A stretch of DNA of 64,000 bases, from NCBI RefSeq assembly GCF_001276715.1, contig NZ_LIUQ01000005.1, forward strand, positions 62,001 through 126,000, written 5' to 3'. The notes beneath the pieces are model-generated. The model was not told where the DNA came from. It saw only the letters and a program-made list of their open reading frames with translations, and did not search any database. This document shows positions 1 to 7,640 of this stretch, one piece after another. How positions within the stretch are numbered: the first letter of the stretch is position 1; each line of letters begins with the position of its first letter. A program made the position numbers and the translations under genes. Source of the stretch: Planktothricoides sp. SR001. GTDB lineage: Bacteria; Cyanobacteriota; Cyanobacteriia; Cyanobacteriales; Laspinemataceae.

Positions 1-588
1 CGGTAAATAAGCACCTATATTATGATCTCCTTTGCCTTTTGCTCTGATTCCTTGATGAAAGTATGACCAAAACTGAAAAAGAGAAGTTTGATGTTCAACC
101 GATAAGCTGTTGATCAAGGAACTAAATTCTAAGCGATTAAGTAAATTTATGGGTTCCACTGCTAAGATTAGTCCACCTGGTTTAGCAATCCGTTTCATTT
201 CTGCTAAGACTTTTTTCGGATCGTAGCAGTGCATCAGTAATGTTTGACAAGTTACTAAATCAAAACTATTACTGGGTAAGCTGAGGTTATGGGCATCATC
301 TTGAATAAAATGTAATTCAGAAAACTCCACTTCTTTTTGGATGTTCTTAAAAGTTTCTTTCGCTTTTTCAATCCAAAAATATTCAATATCAACCCCCACA
401 AAACGTAAGGGTTGAGAGAGAAATGGAATTAAGAGGCGTGACCAATGCGCCAACCCTATACCTATATCCGCAATACTATTAATTTGGGATAGATTGAACC
501 TTTTAGCCAAAAGTTCCAGAAAATCTGGATTCCACCATTCAAAGCGATAGTCCTGAAGATACTGATAAGAATGTATTTTTTCGCTCAT
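1..588 (-). CDS. SAM-dependent class I methyltransferase (C-terminus beyond window)
   Basis: The reading frame is open from an ATG at 588 down to the window edge (196 codons), so the 3' end is missing. It probably transfers a methyl group from S-adenosylmethionine; the acceptor is unknown. Near residue 45 there is a glycine-rich SAM loop (ADIGIGLAHW), followed by an acidic strand end (VGVDIE), an aspartate pair (IQDDAHNL), the strand SFDLVTCQTLLMH and KPGGLILAVEP, the order expected of a Rossmann-fold methyltransferase. Its start lies 3 nt after the stop of the HExxH gene, so the two are almost certainly co-transcribed and perhaps translationally coupled. The pairing suggests a peptide or small-molecule tailoring role, but that is inference. 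Confidence 0.85.
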   Translation of the reverse strand, partial: MSEKIHSYQYLQDYRFEWWNPDFLELLAKRFNLSQINSIADIGIGLAHWSRLLIPFLSQPLRFVGVDIEYFWIEKAKETFKNIQKEVEFSELHFIQDDAHNLSLPSNSFDLVTCQTLLMHCYDPKKVLAEMKRIAKPGGLILAVEPINLLNRLEFSSLINSLSVEHQTSLFQFWSYFHQGIRAKGKGDHNIGAYLP

Positions 589-591
589 ACC

Positions 592-1464
592 CTAAACAGC
601 AACAACTGTCTTTAGTGATTTCTCTAATTGACGTAAAGATACTTCGATATTGGCTAAAATTTCGTAAAATCTTGGTTGCACCAAGTTGCTGTTATCAATC
701 ACAGCCTTGATACTATTAATAGTCGCTAAAGATGCCGAAAGCATTTGCTCAGAAGGCGGATGAACAAGAGGAGTGCTTGGTTCTCCGGCTTCTTGGCGAT
801 AATGCAGTACCTCATGGGAAACTACCAGACTATGAAATGCTTTATCCAGAGGACGTTGTTTATTTAAAATGCTTGATTTGGCATAGTGCTTTTTGTCACC
901 CAACTGTACCATATCAGTATAGTGTTGATAACATAATTCATCTAAAAATACAAGATTATGAGTCAGTTCATGCACTAAAAATTCGGCAATATCCATATCT
1001 GTCCAGTTGCGTTTGATTGCACACCAGATAACTCCAGGTGCGTCTGATACTGAACCACCTCCTGCATTAGGCGATCGCACATAAAATAAAGTATGAATCA
1101 CTAGATCAAATATTGTGCCTAGAGAAGGATTGACTTGATTTAAAAGGATCTGACCCTTTTTCACATAACTTAATGCCTCCTCCATTGATGCAATAGGGGT
1201 ATTCAAATCAATTTTTGTTTTTAAATCGGTTAATATTCCATCTTCTTGATATTTTACCGCGATTTTTTTGATTCGCTCTATATCAAAACAAAATTGGTCT
1301 AAGTTAGCTTCAGTGGGAATCGGAGTTTCTGAAAAATGTTGATTTAAAAAACAAATATATTGATTTTTTAATTCCTCAAGGCTGTTAATCTTCTGTTCTT
1401 GGTTACTACAGGCCAAAAGAAAAACTGTTTTTATACAATTTTTATATCCATCCAGATAAAACAT
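592..1464 (-). CDS. HExxH-motif protein, putative aKG-HExxH-type peptide beta-hydroxylase
   Basis: A 290-residue protein with HELTHNLVFLDEL near residue 165, then RPLDKAFHSLVVSHEVLH about 45 residues later. That spacing and the RPL..xFH block resemble the HExxH family first noted beside RiPP precursors and now associated with alpha-ketoglutarate-dependent peptide beta-hydroxylation; in that family HExxH plus a later histidine bind the metal. A plain zinc metallopeptidase is the alternative. A GGAGAG ribosome site precedes the ATG at 1464. It is followed after 3 nt by the methyltransferase gene. No precursor-peptide ORF is obvious in the 200 nt upstream; one could lie downstream of the methyltransferase, outside the window. 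Confidence 0.65.
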   Translation of the reverse strand: MFYLDGYKNCIKTVFLLACSNQEQKINSLEELKNQYICFLNQHFSETPIPTEANLDQFCFDIERIKKIAVKYQEDGILTDLKTKIDLNTPIASMEEALSYVKKGQILLNQVNPSLGTIFDLVIHTLFYVRSPNAGGGSVSDAPGVIWCAIKRNWTDMDIAEFLVHELTHNLVFLDELCYQHYTDMVQLGDKKHYAKSSILNKQRPLDKAFHSLVVSHEVLHYRQEAGEPSTPLVHPPSEQMLSASLATINSIKAVIDNSNLVQPRFYEILANIEVSLRQLEKSLKTVVAV

Positions 1465-1582
1465 TCTGACTCTCCGTGTTTCTATTCATCTAATGTTTAC
1501 CTTTGAGTAATAAATTCATGCGTCAAATTTTTGTTTGCCTTCAAAACAGAAAGACTATTGATACATTTTTTACTGTAAGATG

Positions 1583-1622
1583 CTAAATGTAGGGGCGATT
1601 GGCGAATCGCCCCTACATTTAG
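1583..1622. repeat. Perfect palindrome of the GGGGCGAT / ATCGCCCC family
   Basis: Two 18-nt arms (1583-1600 and 1605-1622) are perfectly complementary around a GGCG loop. The same core occurs elsewhere in the window (5937, 17039, 13923), so this is a dispersed REP- or MITE-like hairpin rather than a gene-specific signal. It lies between the leftmost operon and the 83-residue ORF and could also end transcripts. Confidence 0.85.
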
Positions 1623-1660
1623 AGACGAGCTAAATTTTTGCTAAATTTCAATGAAATTAA

Positions 1661-1912
1661 TTAAAACATTTCCGCTTCTAAGTCATGGGCAATCATAACC
1701 AGGTTAACGACAGTATTTTCCCCGTTTTCGGTGTACATACTGCGAACTTTAGTCGCAACTACTTTTGTCTGTTTAATTTCATCAGTCGATACGGTGTTGG
1801 CCAGATTTGCAATTAAATCCTGAACGTTATTTTGCATGAGCATAATTGCGGAAATCCTATTTAGGTAATTTAGTTCCTTTCCAATATTGAAAATAAAATC
1901 AGTTCTAGCCAT
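1661..1912 (-). CDS. Hypothetical 83-residue helical protein, divergent from the STAND ATPase
   Basis: No family is recognised. The frame is open further upstream, but the upstream part reads antisense into the promoter and start of the divergent ATPase gene, so the ATG at 1912 (start MARTDFIFNI) is preferred; it yields 83 residues. The protein looks mostly helical, with an internal stretch rich in Asn, Ala and Leu and a Val/Thr-rich second half, and it has no signal peptide or membrane segment. About 125 nt separate it from the oppositely oriented ATPase start, so the two may share a promoter region. Partnership with the ATPase is only positional inference. Confidence 0.6.
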   Translation of the reverse strand: MARTDFIFNIGKELNYLNRISAIMLMQNNVQDLIANLANTVSTDEIKQTKVVATKVRSMYTENGENTVVNLVMIAHDLEAEMF

Positions 1913-2036
1913 ACTAAAATGTCCTATTTTATCCTGATTTTGGTTAAGAAATATTTCAAGCAAAATCGTGAAATATCGTGCGATGCCGTGTCGGAGTGAG
2001 TTATAATGGCGGAAACCCTTACCCCATCTTAGCTGT

Positions 2037-3407
2037 ATGATTATTACAGAAGTGTTACAATTTGCCGATCGCCTCGTCTTTGCCGAAACGGGAAAACACT
2101 TAGATGACATTCAAAAGGCTGTGGTAAAAGGGGTTTGGCAAGGGGAAAGTTATGAAAAAATTGCCCAAGAATGTCATCGCAGTGAGAGTCGGGTTAGGGA
2201 TGTGGGCTATAAGCTGTGGCAAATTTTGTCAGAACGGTTATCAGAAGAGATAAATAAATCTAATTTTCGGGCAACAATTGAAAGGTTGCATATCCCAATT
2301 AATTCGTCTCAGTTAGTTGGATTAGGAATTTATAGCCACTTTACTTTATGTCCAGAAACATCAGATAAACAGCAGAAAAATTCTTCTTCAAGCACTCAAG
2401 CTGGTGTAAAATATTCTATAGATTTAGCACTAGCCCCAAAGATTACTCACTTTGAAGGACGCAGGGAAGAACTGGAAAAACTTTCTGAGTATATTTTGAA
2501 TCAACCCACTCGTCTTATGGCAGTGTTGGGATTAAGTGGTATTGGCAAAACAACGCTGGTGAAGCGATTTATTGACCTACATTCGCCACAGTTTGATGCA
2601 GTCATTTGGAAAAGTCTGAAATTTCCGAAAGCCCTAACTCATCTGCTGCATGATATTTTGGCAACTTTCAACCAAGAAACGGAAAAGAGTCTAGGGCTTG
2701 ATGAACAGATTAATCAAGTATTTGAACTGTTATCCGATCGCCGATGTTTGCTGGTTTTTGATGATGTACAAAATCTGTTTATCCCTGGACAATTCGCGGG
2801 ACAGTATAAACCTGAATATACAGACTATAAAACGTTTTTCAAAATGATGGCTGAGATTGCACATCAAAGTTGTTTAATCCTGATGAGTCAAGAAAAATCG
2901 CCAGAGATGATATCTTTGGATGCTGAGTTATATCCGAAGAAATCTTTAGAACTAGGAGGGTTAGATGCTGACGGTGGAAACTTTCTCCAATATCAGGGAT
3001 TACCTCGTCAAGAAAATTTACTTGAGTTAAGCAACCTTTATCAAGGAAATCCTTTATATTTGCAATCTATCTCTAGTTTGATTAAAGAAGTTTTCTCAGG
3101 TCGCGTCGATGAGTTGATGGCTGAGGATAGTTTAATTTTTCCCGAAGATATGAAACTGCTTTGGGATACCTTGTGGATGAGGCTATCTCCGGTGGAACAA
3201 GAAATCAGTTTAGAGATGAGTCGGGCAAAAGCCCCGATTTCCAGAGATGATTTAAGAAAATCTTTAAACTTGTCTTCTTTGGAACTTGTCAATGGGTTAC
3301 AGTCTTTGAGTAGACGATATCTATTAAGTCAAGTCGATTCAGATGAAATATTATTCACTTTGTTGCCAGTATTTGAAGAATATATAAAAAATTTCCATTT
3401 TTCTTAA
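2037..3407 (+). CDS. vMAP-type STAND ATPase: helix-turn-helix-like N-terminus plus NB-ARC, no repeat sensor
   Basis: Residues 1-80 match the cyanobacterial vMAP N-terminal pattern (LDDIQKAVVKGVWQG, then YEKIAQECHRSESRVRDVGYK and LWQILSERLSEE), which resembles an RNA polymerase sigma region 4 helix-turn-helix. An NB-ARC/AP-ATPase domain follows: Walker A GLSGIGKTTLV near 165, Walker B RRCLLVFDDVQ near 235, and a C-terminal helical lid. STAND ATPases are signal-gated switches often used in defence or cell-fate control. The protein ends at residue 456, without the WD40 or TPR sensor usually fused to such proteins in cyanobacteria; sensing may be done by a partner or by the remaining C-terminal helices. 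Confidence 0.8.
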   Translation: MIITEVLQFADRLVFAETGKHLDDIQKAVVKGVWQGESYEKIAQECHRSESRVRDVGYKLWQILSERLSEEINKSNFRATIERLHIPINSSQLVGLGIYSHFTLCPETSDKQQKNSSSSTQAGVKYSIDLALAPKITHFEGRREELEKLSEYILNQPTRLMAVLGLSGIGKTTLVKRFIDLHSPQFDAVIWKSLKFPKALTHLLHDILATFNQETEKSLGLDEQINQVFELLSDRRCLLVFDDVQNLFIPGQFAGQYKPEYTDYKTFFKMMAEIAHQSCLILMSQEKSPEMISLDAELYPKKSLELGGLDADGGNFLQYQGLPRQENLLELSNLYQGNPLYLQSISSLIKEVFSGRVDELMAEDSLIFPEDMKLLWDTLWMRLSPVEQEISLEMSRAKAPISRDDLRKSLNLSSLELVNGLQSLSRRYLLSQVDSDEILFTLLPVFEEYIKNFHFS

Positions 3408-3561
3408 CCTAGCAAGTTTAATTCAGGTCTGGTAAATCGCGATCGAGTTATGAAATCCCACATTTGATCTCAGAGGCAATCTTGGATATTCTGATTTCTT
3501 TCGCCTCAACCAAGTCAATCAGGTATAACCCCATTGACTTGGTTGGTATCGAGGGTATTGA

Positions 3562-3666
3562 TGTATAGTAGTGGATTTAGAAAAAATCAAAGCACTTACT
3601 ATGACATTAGTATCAATGACAATTCGTTTAGTCTTCATCATTGAGAATAGAGTCTAAAATTTCTAC
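3562..3666 (-). pseudogene. Relic copy of the PIN toxin / antitoxin junction
   Basis: About 105 nt here are roughly 90 percent identical by eye to 4572-4673. They encode the first ~24 codons of the PIN toxin (MKTKRIVIDTNVIVSALIF) overlapped by the last codons of the antitoxin. Both sides then diverge abruptly, so this is a truncated duplicate of the intact pair at 4221-4857. Confidence 0.85.
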
Positions 3667-3689
3667 CGTCAACACCCGTTACCGAAGCC

Positions 3690-3773
3690 AGCTAACGGTC
3701 AAGCTTACCCGCTGCTAGAAATTTTGCGGTTTAATCGGATAATCCTGCGGTCGGGTGCAGCTTATTGTTAGAC
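3690..3773 (-). other. attC-like imperfect palindrome (candidate integron recombination site)
   Basis: Read on the minus strand, the 84-bp element opens with GTCTAAC and closes with GTTAGCT. Inside, AAGCTGCACCCGACCGC faces GCAGCGGGTAAGCTT as an imperfect inverted repeat, with mispaired spacers between the outer (R) and inner (L) boxes, the layout of an attC site. The upstream small ORF runs into it and gains the tail KLHPTAG, a C-terminal tail I associate with attC read-through. The outer R' box deviates from GTTRRRY at one base and no integrase gene is seen, so a solitary or relic site is most likely. Confidence 0.5.
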
Positions 3774-3925
3774 CTGCGTTTGATAGGAATTCTTACAAGT
3801 CTATCTTGATGAACTAGCTCCTTTTGTTTCAAGTCATTGAAAATAGCTCTTAAATCATAATGAAACGAGCGAGCGTATTCTTCCCTGTGTCTGTAAATTT
3901 CATCAAGAATTTCATTTTTGTACAT
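3731..3925 (-). CDS. Small partner protein of a VapC-like toxin operon
   Basis: A 64-residue protein beginning MYKNEILDEIYRHREEYA, with the pattern HYDLRAIFNDLKQKE. Short proteins of this kind follow a PIN-domain VapC gene in many cyanobacteria; their exact function (antitoxin or accessory) is not known to me. The ATG at 3925 is 2 nt past the stop of the truncated VapC frame, so the original operon order is kept. The last dozen residues (NNKLHPTAGLSD) are encoded by the attC-like palindrome and are probably not part of the ancestral protein. Confidence 0.6.
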   Translation of the reverse strand: MYKNEILDEIYRHREEYARSFHYDLRAIFNDLKQKELVHQDRLVRIPIKRRSNNKLHPTAGLSD

Positions 3926-3927
3926 AA

Positions 3928-4118
3928 CTAAACCTCTGAATTATACCCGATTAGCTCATAGGGAGTGCAAATTACAGGCAGTACATAACCCAGATCGGAA
4001 CTGATGTTAGCTAGTTTCCGCTGAATTTGAGCATTTGCCATGTGTTTGCAGTTCCACGTTAACAGATAATCTAAGCTATAGACAGTTGCTAGTGCGATGT
4101 GTAAAGCATCGTTGGGCT
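3928..4118 (-). pseudogene. 5'-truncated VapC-like PIN-domain toxin
   Basis: Reading the minus strand from about 4118 gives PNDALHIALATVYSLDYLLTWNCKHMANAQIQ and ends GYNSEV then TAG at 3928. The DALHIA..LLTWNCKHMANA block is typical of the C-terminal half of cyanobacterial VapC-family PIN proteins, including the late acidic active-site region. An in-frame TAG lies directly upstream of the conserved part and the N-terminal half is absent, so the toxin is dead while its small partner gene remains. Confidence 0.75.
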
Positions 4119-4220
4119 ACCCTATCGCTAACCGAACCTATTGATCAATTTGAGATTGAAAATCAAGAATTATTGAAGAAAATAATCAGTTTGACAAATC
4201 GGAAATTTGTGGGGTTAATC

Positions 4221-4649
4221 TCATGGCTGTAATTCTCCAATAACCTCTAAAAATTGGCGTGGGGTTAAAATAGAAATACCTCGAAACGGGTGCAATTCTA
4301 ATAAGTCTCCATCTCCCGTGATAATATGAGTGGCATTTCCATTAACTGCAACTTCTAAAAATTTATTGTCTTTTGAATCTCGACAAACCTCAATTTTTTC
4401 ATCAATTTTTATGATTTCTGCTTCCGTAAATAAGCTCGCTAGAAAATCTTCACGAATTTCTCTGGATAGATAACGGTCAAATTTTTGACGGCTCAATACA
4501 TCAATGAGTTCCGAAAAAATATCATCAGAAATTAGAAGCACTCCCTTTTCTTTTGCTACCCTAAAAACTTGCATAGTAGTAGATTTTGAAAAAATTAAAG
4601 CACTTACTATTACATTAGTATCAATAACAATTCGTTTAGTCTTCATCAT
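4221..4649 (-). CDS. PIN-family toxin of a type II toxin-antitoxin pair
   Basis: A 142-residue protein of the 'putative toxin-antitoxin system toxin component, PIN family' class (COG1569-like). It has the first acidic residue in VIDTNVIVSAL near residue 10, a central acidic segment RDSKDNKFLEVAVNG, and a late acidic motif ATHIITGDGDLLEL, as expected of a metal-dependent ribonuclease. It overlaps the upstream antitoxin gene by 14 nt, a typical translational coupling. A relic of this gene's 5' end lies 1 kb away at 3562-3666. Confidence 0.88.
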   Translation of the reverse strand: MMKTKRIVIDTNVIVSALIFSKSTTMQVFRVAKEKGVLLISDDIFSELIDVLSRQKFDRYLSREIREDFLASLFTEAEIIKIDEKIEVCRDSKDNKFLEVAVNGNATHIITGDGDLLELHPFRGISILTPRQFLEVIGELQP

Positions 4650-4857
4650 TGAGAATAGATTCTAAAATTTCTGGAGTTATTCCATTAGCGATCGCTTGTT
4701 GACTGACATCTTCCATAATTTCTATCAATGGTCTTTTATTGAGTGTTTTTTTGAGCATGACATTGAGAAACATGGCAATTTTTTGCTGTTTTTCCGGGTC
4801 AGCTTCTCGGTAAGCTTTGGCAATTGCTGGGTCAACTGGAATAGTAATTGTTTCCAT
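4636..4857 (-). CDS. Antitoxin of the PIN-family pair
   Basis: A 73-residue protein (METITIPVDPAIAKAYREAD...) located directly upstream of, and overlapping, the PIN toxin gene. The N-terminus resembles the short beta-strand plus helix start of small cyanobacterial antitoxins; the remaining helical half (ILESILNDED end) would bind the toxin. The family is inferred from position and composition; residues alone do not identify a named DNA-binding fold. Such antitoxins commonly autorepress the operon. Confidence 0.75.
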   Translation of the reverse strand: METITIPVDPAIAKAYREADPEKQQKIAMFLNVMLKKTLNKRPLIEIMEDVSQQAIANGITPEILESILNDED

Positions 4858-5455
4858 CGTTGGTTAAGATTTAGATCAAGAATATTTTTAATTGTACCAA
4901 GTTGATTTATACAGCAGATTAATATACAATCCGCTGTAATTATCTTTTCATTGCATCTTTCAATCGATTTTGATGAGAGCGAAAAGACTATTTCAAAGCC
5001 GGTATCCTCCAATCAGATGCGGTTGGTAGCAATAAAACCCACTTGCCATAATTTTATGAACTAAATTTTTCATAAGATAAACCTCCTGGCGATCAAAGTT
5101 ATAGGCATTTGATGATTTGATCCTCAATTTGACTTGATTGGGCTGCTGACTACCATTTAACGCCAATTCAATTATAGCAGTAGCCTAAGATATTGACAAC
5201 AACTTTCACGATTATTTTTTCACGATTATTTCACCTTTGTGGCAATTTTTCGACTGGTTTTAGCCTCAATTTATAATTCTTATTCGGTATATAGCAGTCC
5301 TAAATCACTTGTGGTAATTTTAGGGGTAGGGTTTCTCTGTCCTGACGACAAATCAGGCGAAACCGCAGGCGACACGACATCCCGTGGAGACGTATAGTAT
5401 TGCCAGGGGTAGAGGGGTAGAAAATGCGCGATCGCCCGAAATCATCCTCAATAAG
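4858..5455. other. Non-coding stretch, no convincing gene
   Basis: About 600 nt upstream of the antitoxin gene. It is AT-rich, with short open frames that look random. It should hold the promoter of the toxin-antitoxin operon, but no box is clear enough to call. One HIP1-like GCGATCGCCC motif lies near 5429. Confidence 0.6.
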
Positions 5456-5661
5456 TCAAATTAAATCATCTGAGAGTCGCTGTGTGGATTCAGCCATTGT
5501 TTGCCAGCGACGCAAAACTCCATCACCAAAGATTCATTGATCAAACTATCCTTGCCATTTTGTGTATAGTCTTGGATGTGATCGATACATTCTAAAATAT
5601 GCTGGATTTTGTAGTTTACCCAATAGAAAATTGCTGTATTATCTAGTAGGTAAACCATCAA
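5456..5661 (-). pseudogene. Frameshifted HepT-like (DUF86) toxin relic
   Basis: The minus-strand frame from 5661 gives IQHILECIDHIQDYTQNGKD then SLINESLVMEF, which matches the first helices of HepT/DUF86 proteins. After a one-base shift near 5505 the continuation RRWQTMAESTQRLSDDLI again matches the HepT core up to a stop near 5456. The catalytic R..(4)..H region further downstream is missing. HepT normally pairs with a MntA nucleotidyltransferase, which is not seen here. Confidence 0.7.
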
Positions 5662-5740
5662 AAAGTTTCTCTTTCTGCTGGTTCTGACTATAGATGTCGG
5701 ACGAATGTTTTATCCTGAATACAGCCATAAAAGCGATCGC

Positions 5741-5806
5741 ATCCCATCCGCTGCCAATCCGCATCCCATCCGCTGCCAATCCGCATCCCATCCGCTGCCA
5801 ATCCGC
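5741..5806. repeat. Three tandem copies of a 22-bp unit
   Basis: The unit ATCCCATCCGCTGCCAATCC plus GC occurs three times without change (5741, 5763, 5785), followed by a decayed fourth copy with HIP1-like GCGATCGC ends. It is non-coding and probably length-variable. Confidence 0.9.
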
Positions 5807-5873
5807 GATCACATCCACTATCCCATCCGCGATCGCACTTCTAATTTACAGCGGTTTTCAGATTACTGAACCA

Positions 5874-6034
5874 CGGTAGGGCGAAGCATTCCGTAGGGGT
5901 CCGCGCATTTCGGCAGTCCATTTAGTGTTATAAGCAGTAGGGGCGAATGGCCATTCGCCCCTACACTGCCGAAATGCGCGGGTCCGTACAATATTCTAAG
6001 TAATAAATTATCTGCCGGAATGCTTTGCCCCTAC
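5874..6034. repeat. Nested palindrome (MITE-like), about 160 bp
   Basis: Three pairs of inverted arms nest around one centre. The outer arms are 5875-5893 and 6016-6034 (GGTAGGGCGAAGCATTCCG against CGGAATGCTTTGCCCCTAC). The middle arms read CCGCGCATTTCGGCAGT near 5900 and ACTGCCGAAATGCGCGG near 5964. The core is a perfect 28-bp palindrome at 5937-5964 (GTAGGGGCGAATGG centre). It has no coding capacity. Confidence 0.8.
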
Positions 6035-6133
6035 AGGTGTTTGTGGTAGATTCAATAGAAAATTGCTGTAATTTGAAACATTTAAAAAATTTTGATTCTA
6101 CTCATATCTTTAATTAAGCTAATGCCAATAGAA

Positions 6134-6188
6134 AGCTCTGCCTCCTGTTGCTGTTAGCTGTGAGCGATTAGCTACAGGAGGCAGAGCC
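6134..6188 (-). terminator. Stem-loop downstream of pntB
   Basis: AGCTCTGCCTCCTGT (6134-6148) pairs with ACAGGAGGCAGAGCC (6174-6188) over at least 14 bp, 36 nt past the pntB stop. No strong T-run follows on the minus strand, so it may be a dispersed repeat that also stabilises or ends the pnt transcript. Confidence 0.5.
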
Positions 6189-6224
6189 TAGAAACCAGAA
6201 TCAATTAAAGTTGATGCTATATAA

Positions 6225-7640
6225 TTAAAGCTGCTTCACCTCACTAACAATTTTGGCCACCATATCCTTGGCGCTGCCAAACAGCATCATCGTCTTATCC
6301 TTGTAAAACAACTCATTCTCAATCCCGGCAAAGCCCGTATTCATACTGCGCTTAATCACGATCGTATGGGCAGCCTTATCCACATCTAAAATCGGCATCC
6401 CATAAATCGGGCTACTGGGATTTTCCCGTGCCGCTGGGTTGACCACATCATTAGCCCCAATTACCAACGCCACATCAGTGCGATCGAACTCGGAGTTAAT
6501 ATCTTCCATATCGTACAACTGCTCATAAGGCACATTCGCCTCTGCCAGCAGCACGTTCATGTGTCCGGGCATCCGACCGGCCACCGGGTGAATGGCATAT
6601 TTTACCTCTACCCCCAGGCGTTCCAACTGGTCAGCCAACTCCCGAACCGTATGCTGTGCTTGAGCCACCGCCATGCCATATCCAGGCACAATCACCACAG
6701 ACCGGGCATAACCCAACATCATGGCGCTTTCTTCGGGGTCGATACTGTGAACCGTCATATCCGCTGTAGCACTTGTACTGGCAGCCGCACCGCCACCTTC
6801 CCCAGTACCAAATCCAGCAAATAACACATTGGTCAGCGATCGGTTCATGGCCTTACACATAATCACCGTGAGGATAATCCCCGAAGCGCCCACCAAGGCA
6901 CCGGCAATGATCAGCATATTGTTCATCACCACGAAACCAGCGGCAGATCCCGCTAACCCAGAGAAGGAGTTAAGCAGAGAAATCACCACGGGCATATCCC
7001 CGCCACCAATAGGGATCACGAACATCACCCCTAACATAAGGGAGATGACGGTCAACGTGAGAAATACGGGAGTATTCAAGGGATGAATGCAGATGTAGAT
7101 ACTACCAACCACAAATCCGCCTAATAGTAAGCCGTTAACGACTTGTTGGGCAGGGAACAGAATGGGAGAACCACTCATAATCCCTTGCAGTTTGGCAAAG
7201 GCAATCAGAGAACCCGTGAAAGTGACGCCACCGATTAACACACCCAGTAAAGCGGTGATGGTGGTATCCAGGGGTGGATTATCAAAGCTGCTGTAATACT
7301 TCCAAAATTCTCCCACCGCCACCAGGGAGGAGGCAGCACCCCCAAAGCCGTTTAACAGACCGACCATTTGGGGCATTTCCGTCATGGCCACTTTCTGCGC
7401 GATGATCGCCCCGATCGCCGAACCAATAGCGATCGCAATCAGAATCATCTGATAGTTGAGTACCTGCCTATCTAATAGTGTTGCCACGATCGCCAGCAAC
7501 ATTCCCACCGATGCCAACAAATTACCATTCCGAGCCGTAGCCGGAGAACCTAGTTGTTTTAATCCGAAGAAAAACAATGACGTAGCCACCAAATAGGTTA
7601 TCTGTATTCCAGTTGGCACAAATGCTGTCATACTGTTCAT
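6225..7640 (-). CDS. pntB: NAD(P) transhydrogenase subunit beta
   Basis: The 471-residue beta subunit couples hydride transfer from NADH to NADP+ with proton entry across the membrane. The N-terminal ~270 residues form several hydrophobic helices (domain II). From about 310 there is the NADP(H)-binding domain III, with VIVPGYGMAVAQAQH, GVEVKYAIHPVAGRMPGHMNV, VALVIGANDVVNPAA and VIKRSMNTGFAG, all family hallmarks. The start MNSMTAF overlaps the stop of pntA2 by 4 nt (ATGA). Split alpha subunits (pntA1, pntA2) plus pntB in this order are usual in cyanobacteria. It probably supplies NADPH in the plasma or thylakoid membrane. Confidence 0.97.
   Translation of the reverse strand: MNSMTAFVPTGIQITYLVATSLFFFGLKQLGSPATARNGNLLASVGMLLAIVATLLDRQVLNYQMILIAIAIGSAIGAIIAQKVAMTEMPQMVGLLNGFGGAASSLVAVGEFWKYYSSFDNPPLDTTITALLGVLIGGVTFTGSLIAFAKLQGIMSGSPILFPAQQVVNGLLLGGFVVGSIYICIHPLNTPVFLTLTVISLMLGVMFVIPIGGGDMPVVISLLNSFSGLAGSAAGFVVMNNMLIIAGALVGASGIILTVIMCKAMNRSLTNVLFAGFGTGEGGGAAASTSATADMTVHSIDPEESAMMLGYARSVVIVPGYGMAVAQAQHTVRELADQLERLGVEVKYAIHPVAGRMPGHMNVLLAEANVPYEQLYDMEDINSEFDRTDVALVIGANDVVNPAARENPSSPIYGMPILDVDKAAHTIVIKRSMNTGFAGIENELFYKDKTMMLFGSAKDMVAKIVSEVKQL

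Noticed and set aside
732-1016. Plus-strand 94-codon open frame
   Set aside because: It is antisense to the HExxH gene, has no ribosome site and no recognisable domain; the minus-strand frame explains the conservation pattern.
4035-4232. Plus-strand 65-codon frame beginning MPCVCSS
   Set aside because: Its first part is antisense to the VapC relic, and the rest shows no family resemblance.
6829-7086. Open frames on the plus strand within pntB and pntA2
   Set aside because: They are antisense shadows caused by the high-Gly/Ala codons of the transhydrogenase membrane domain.
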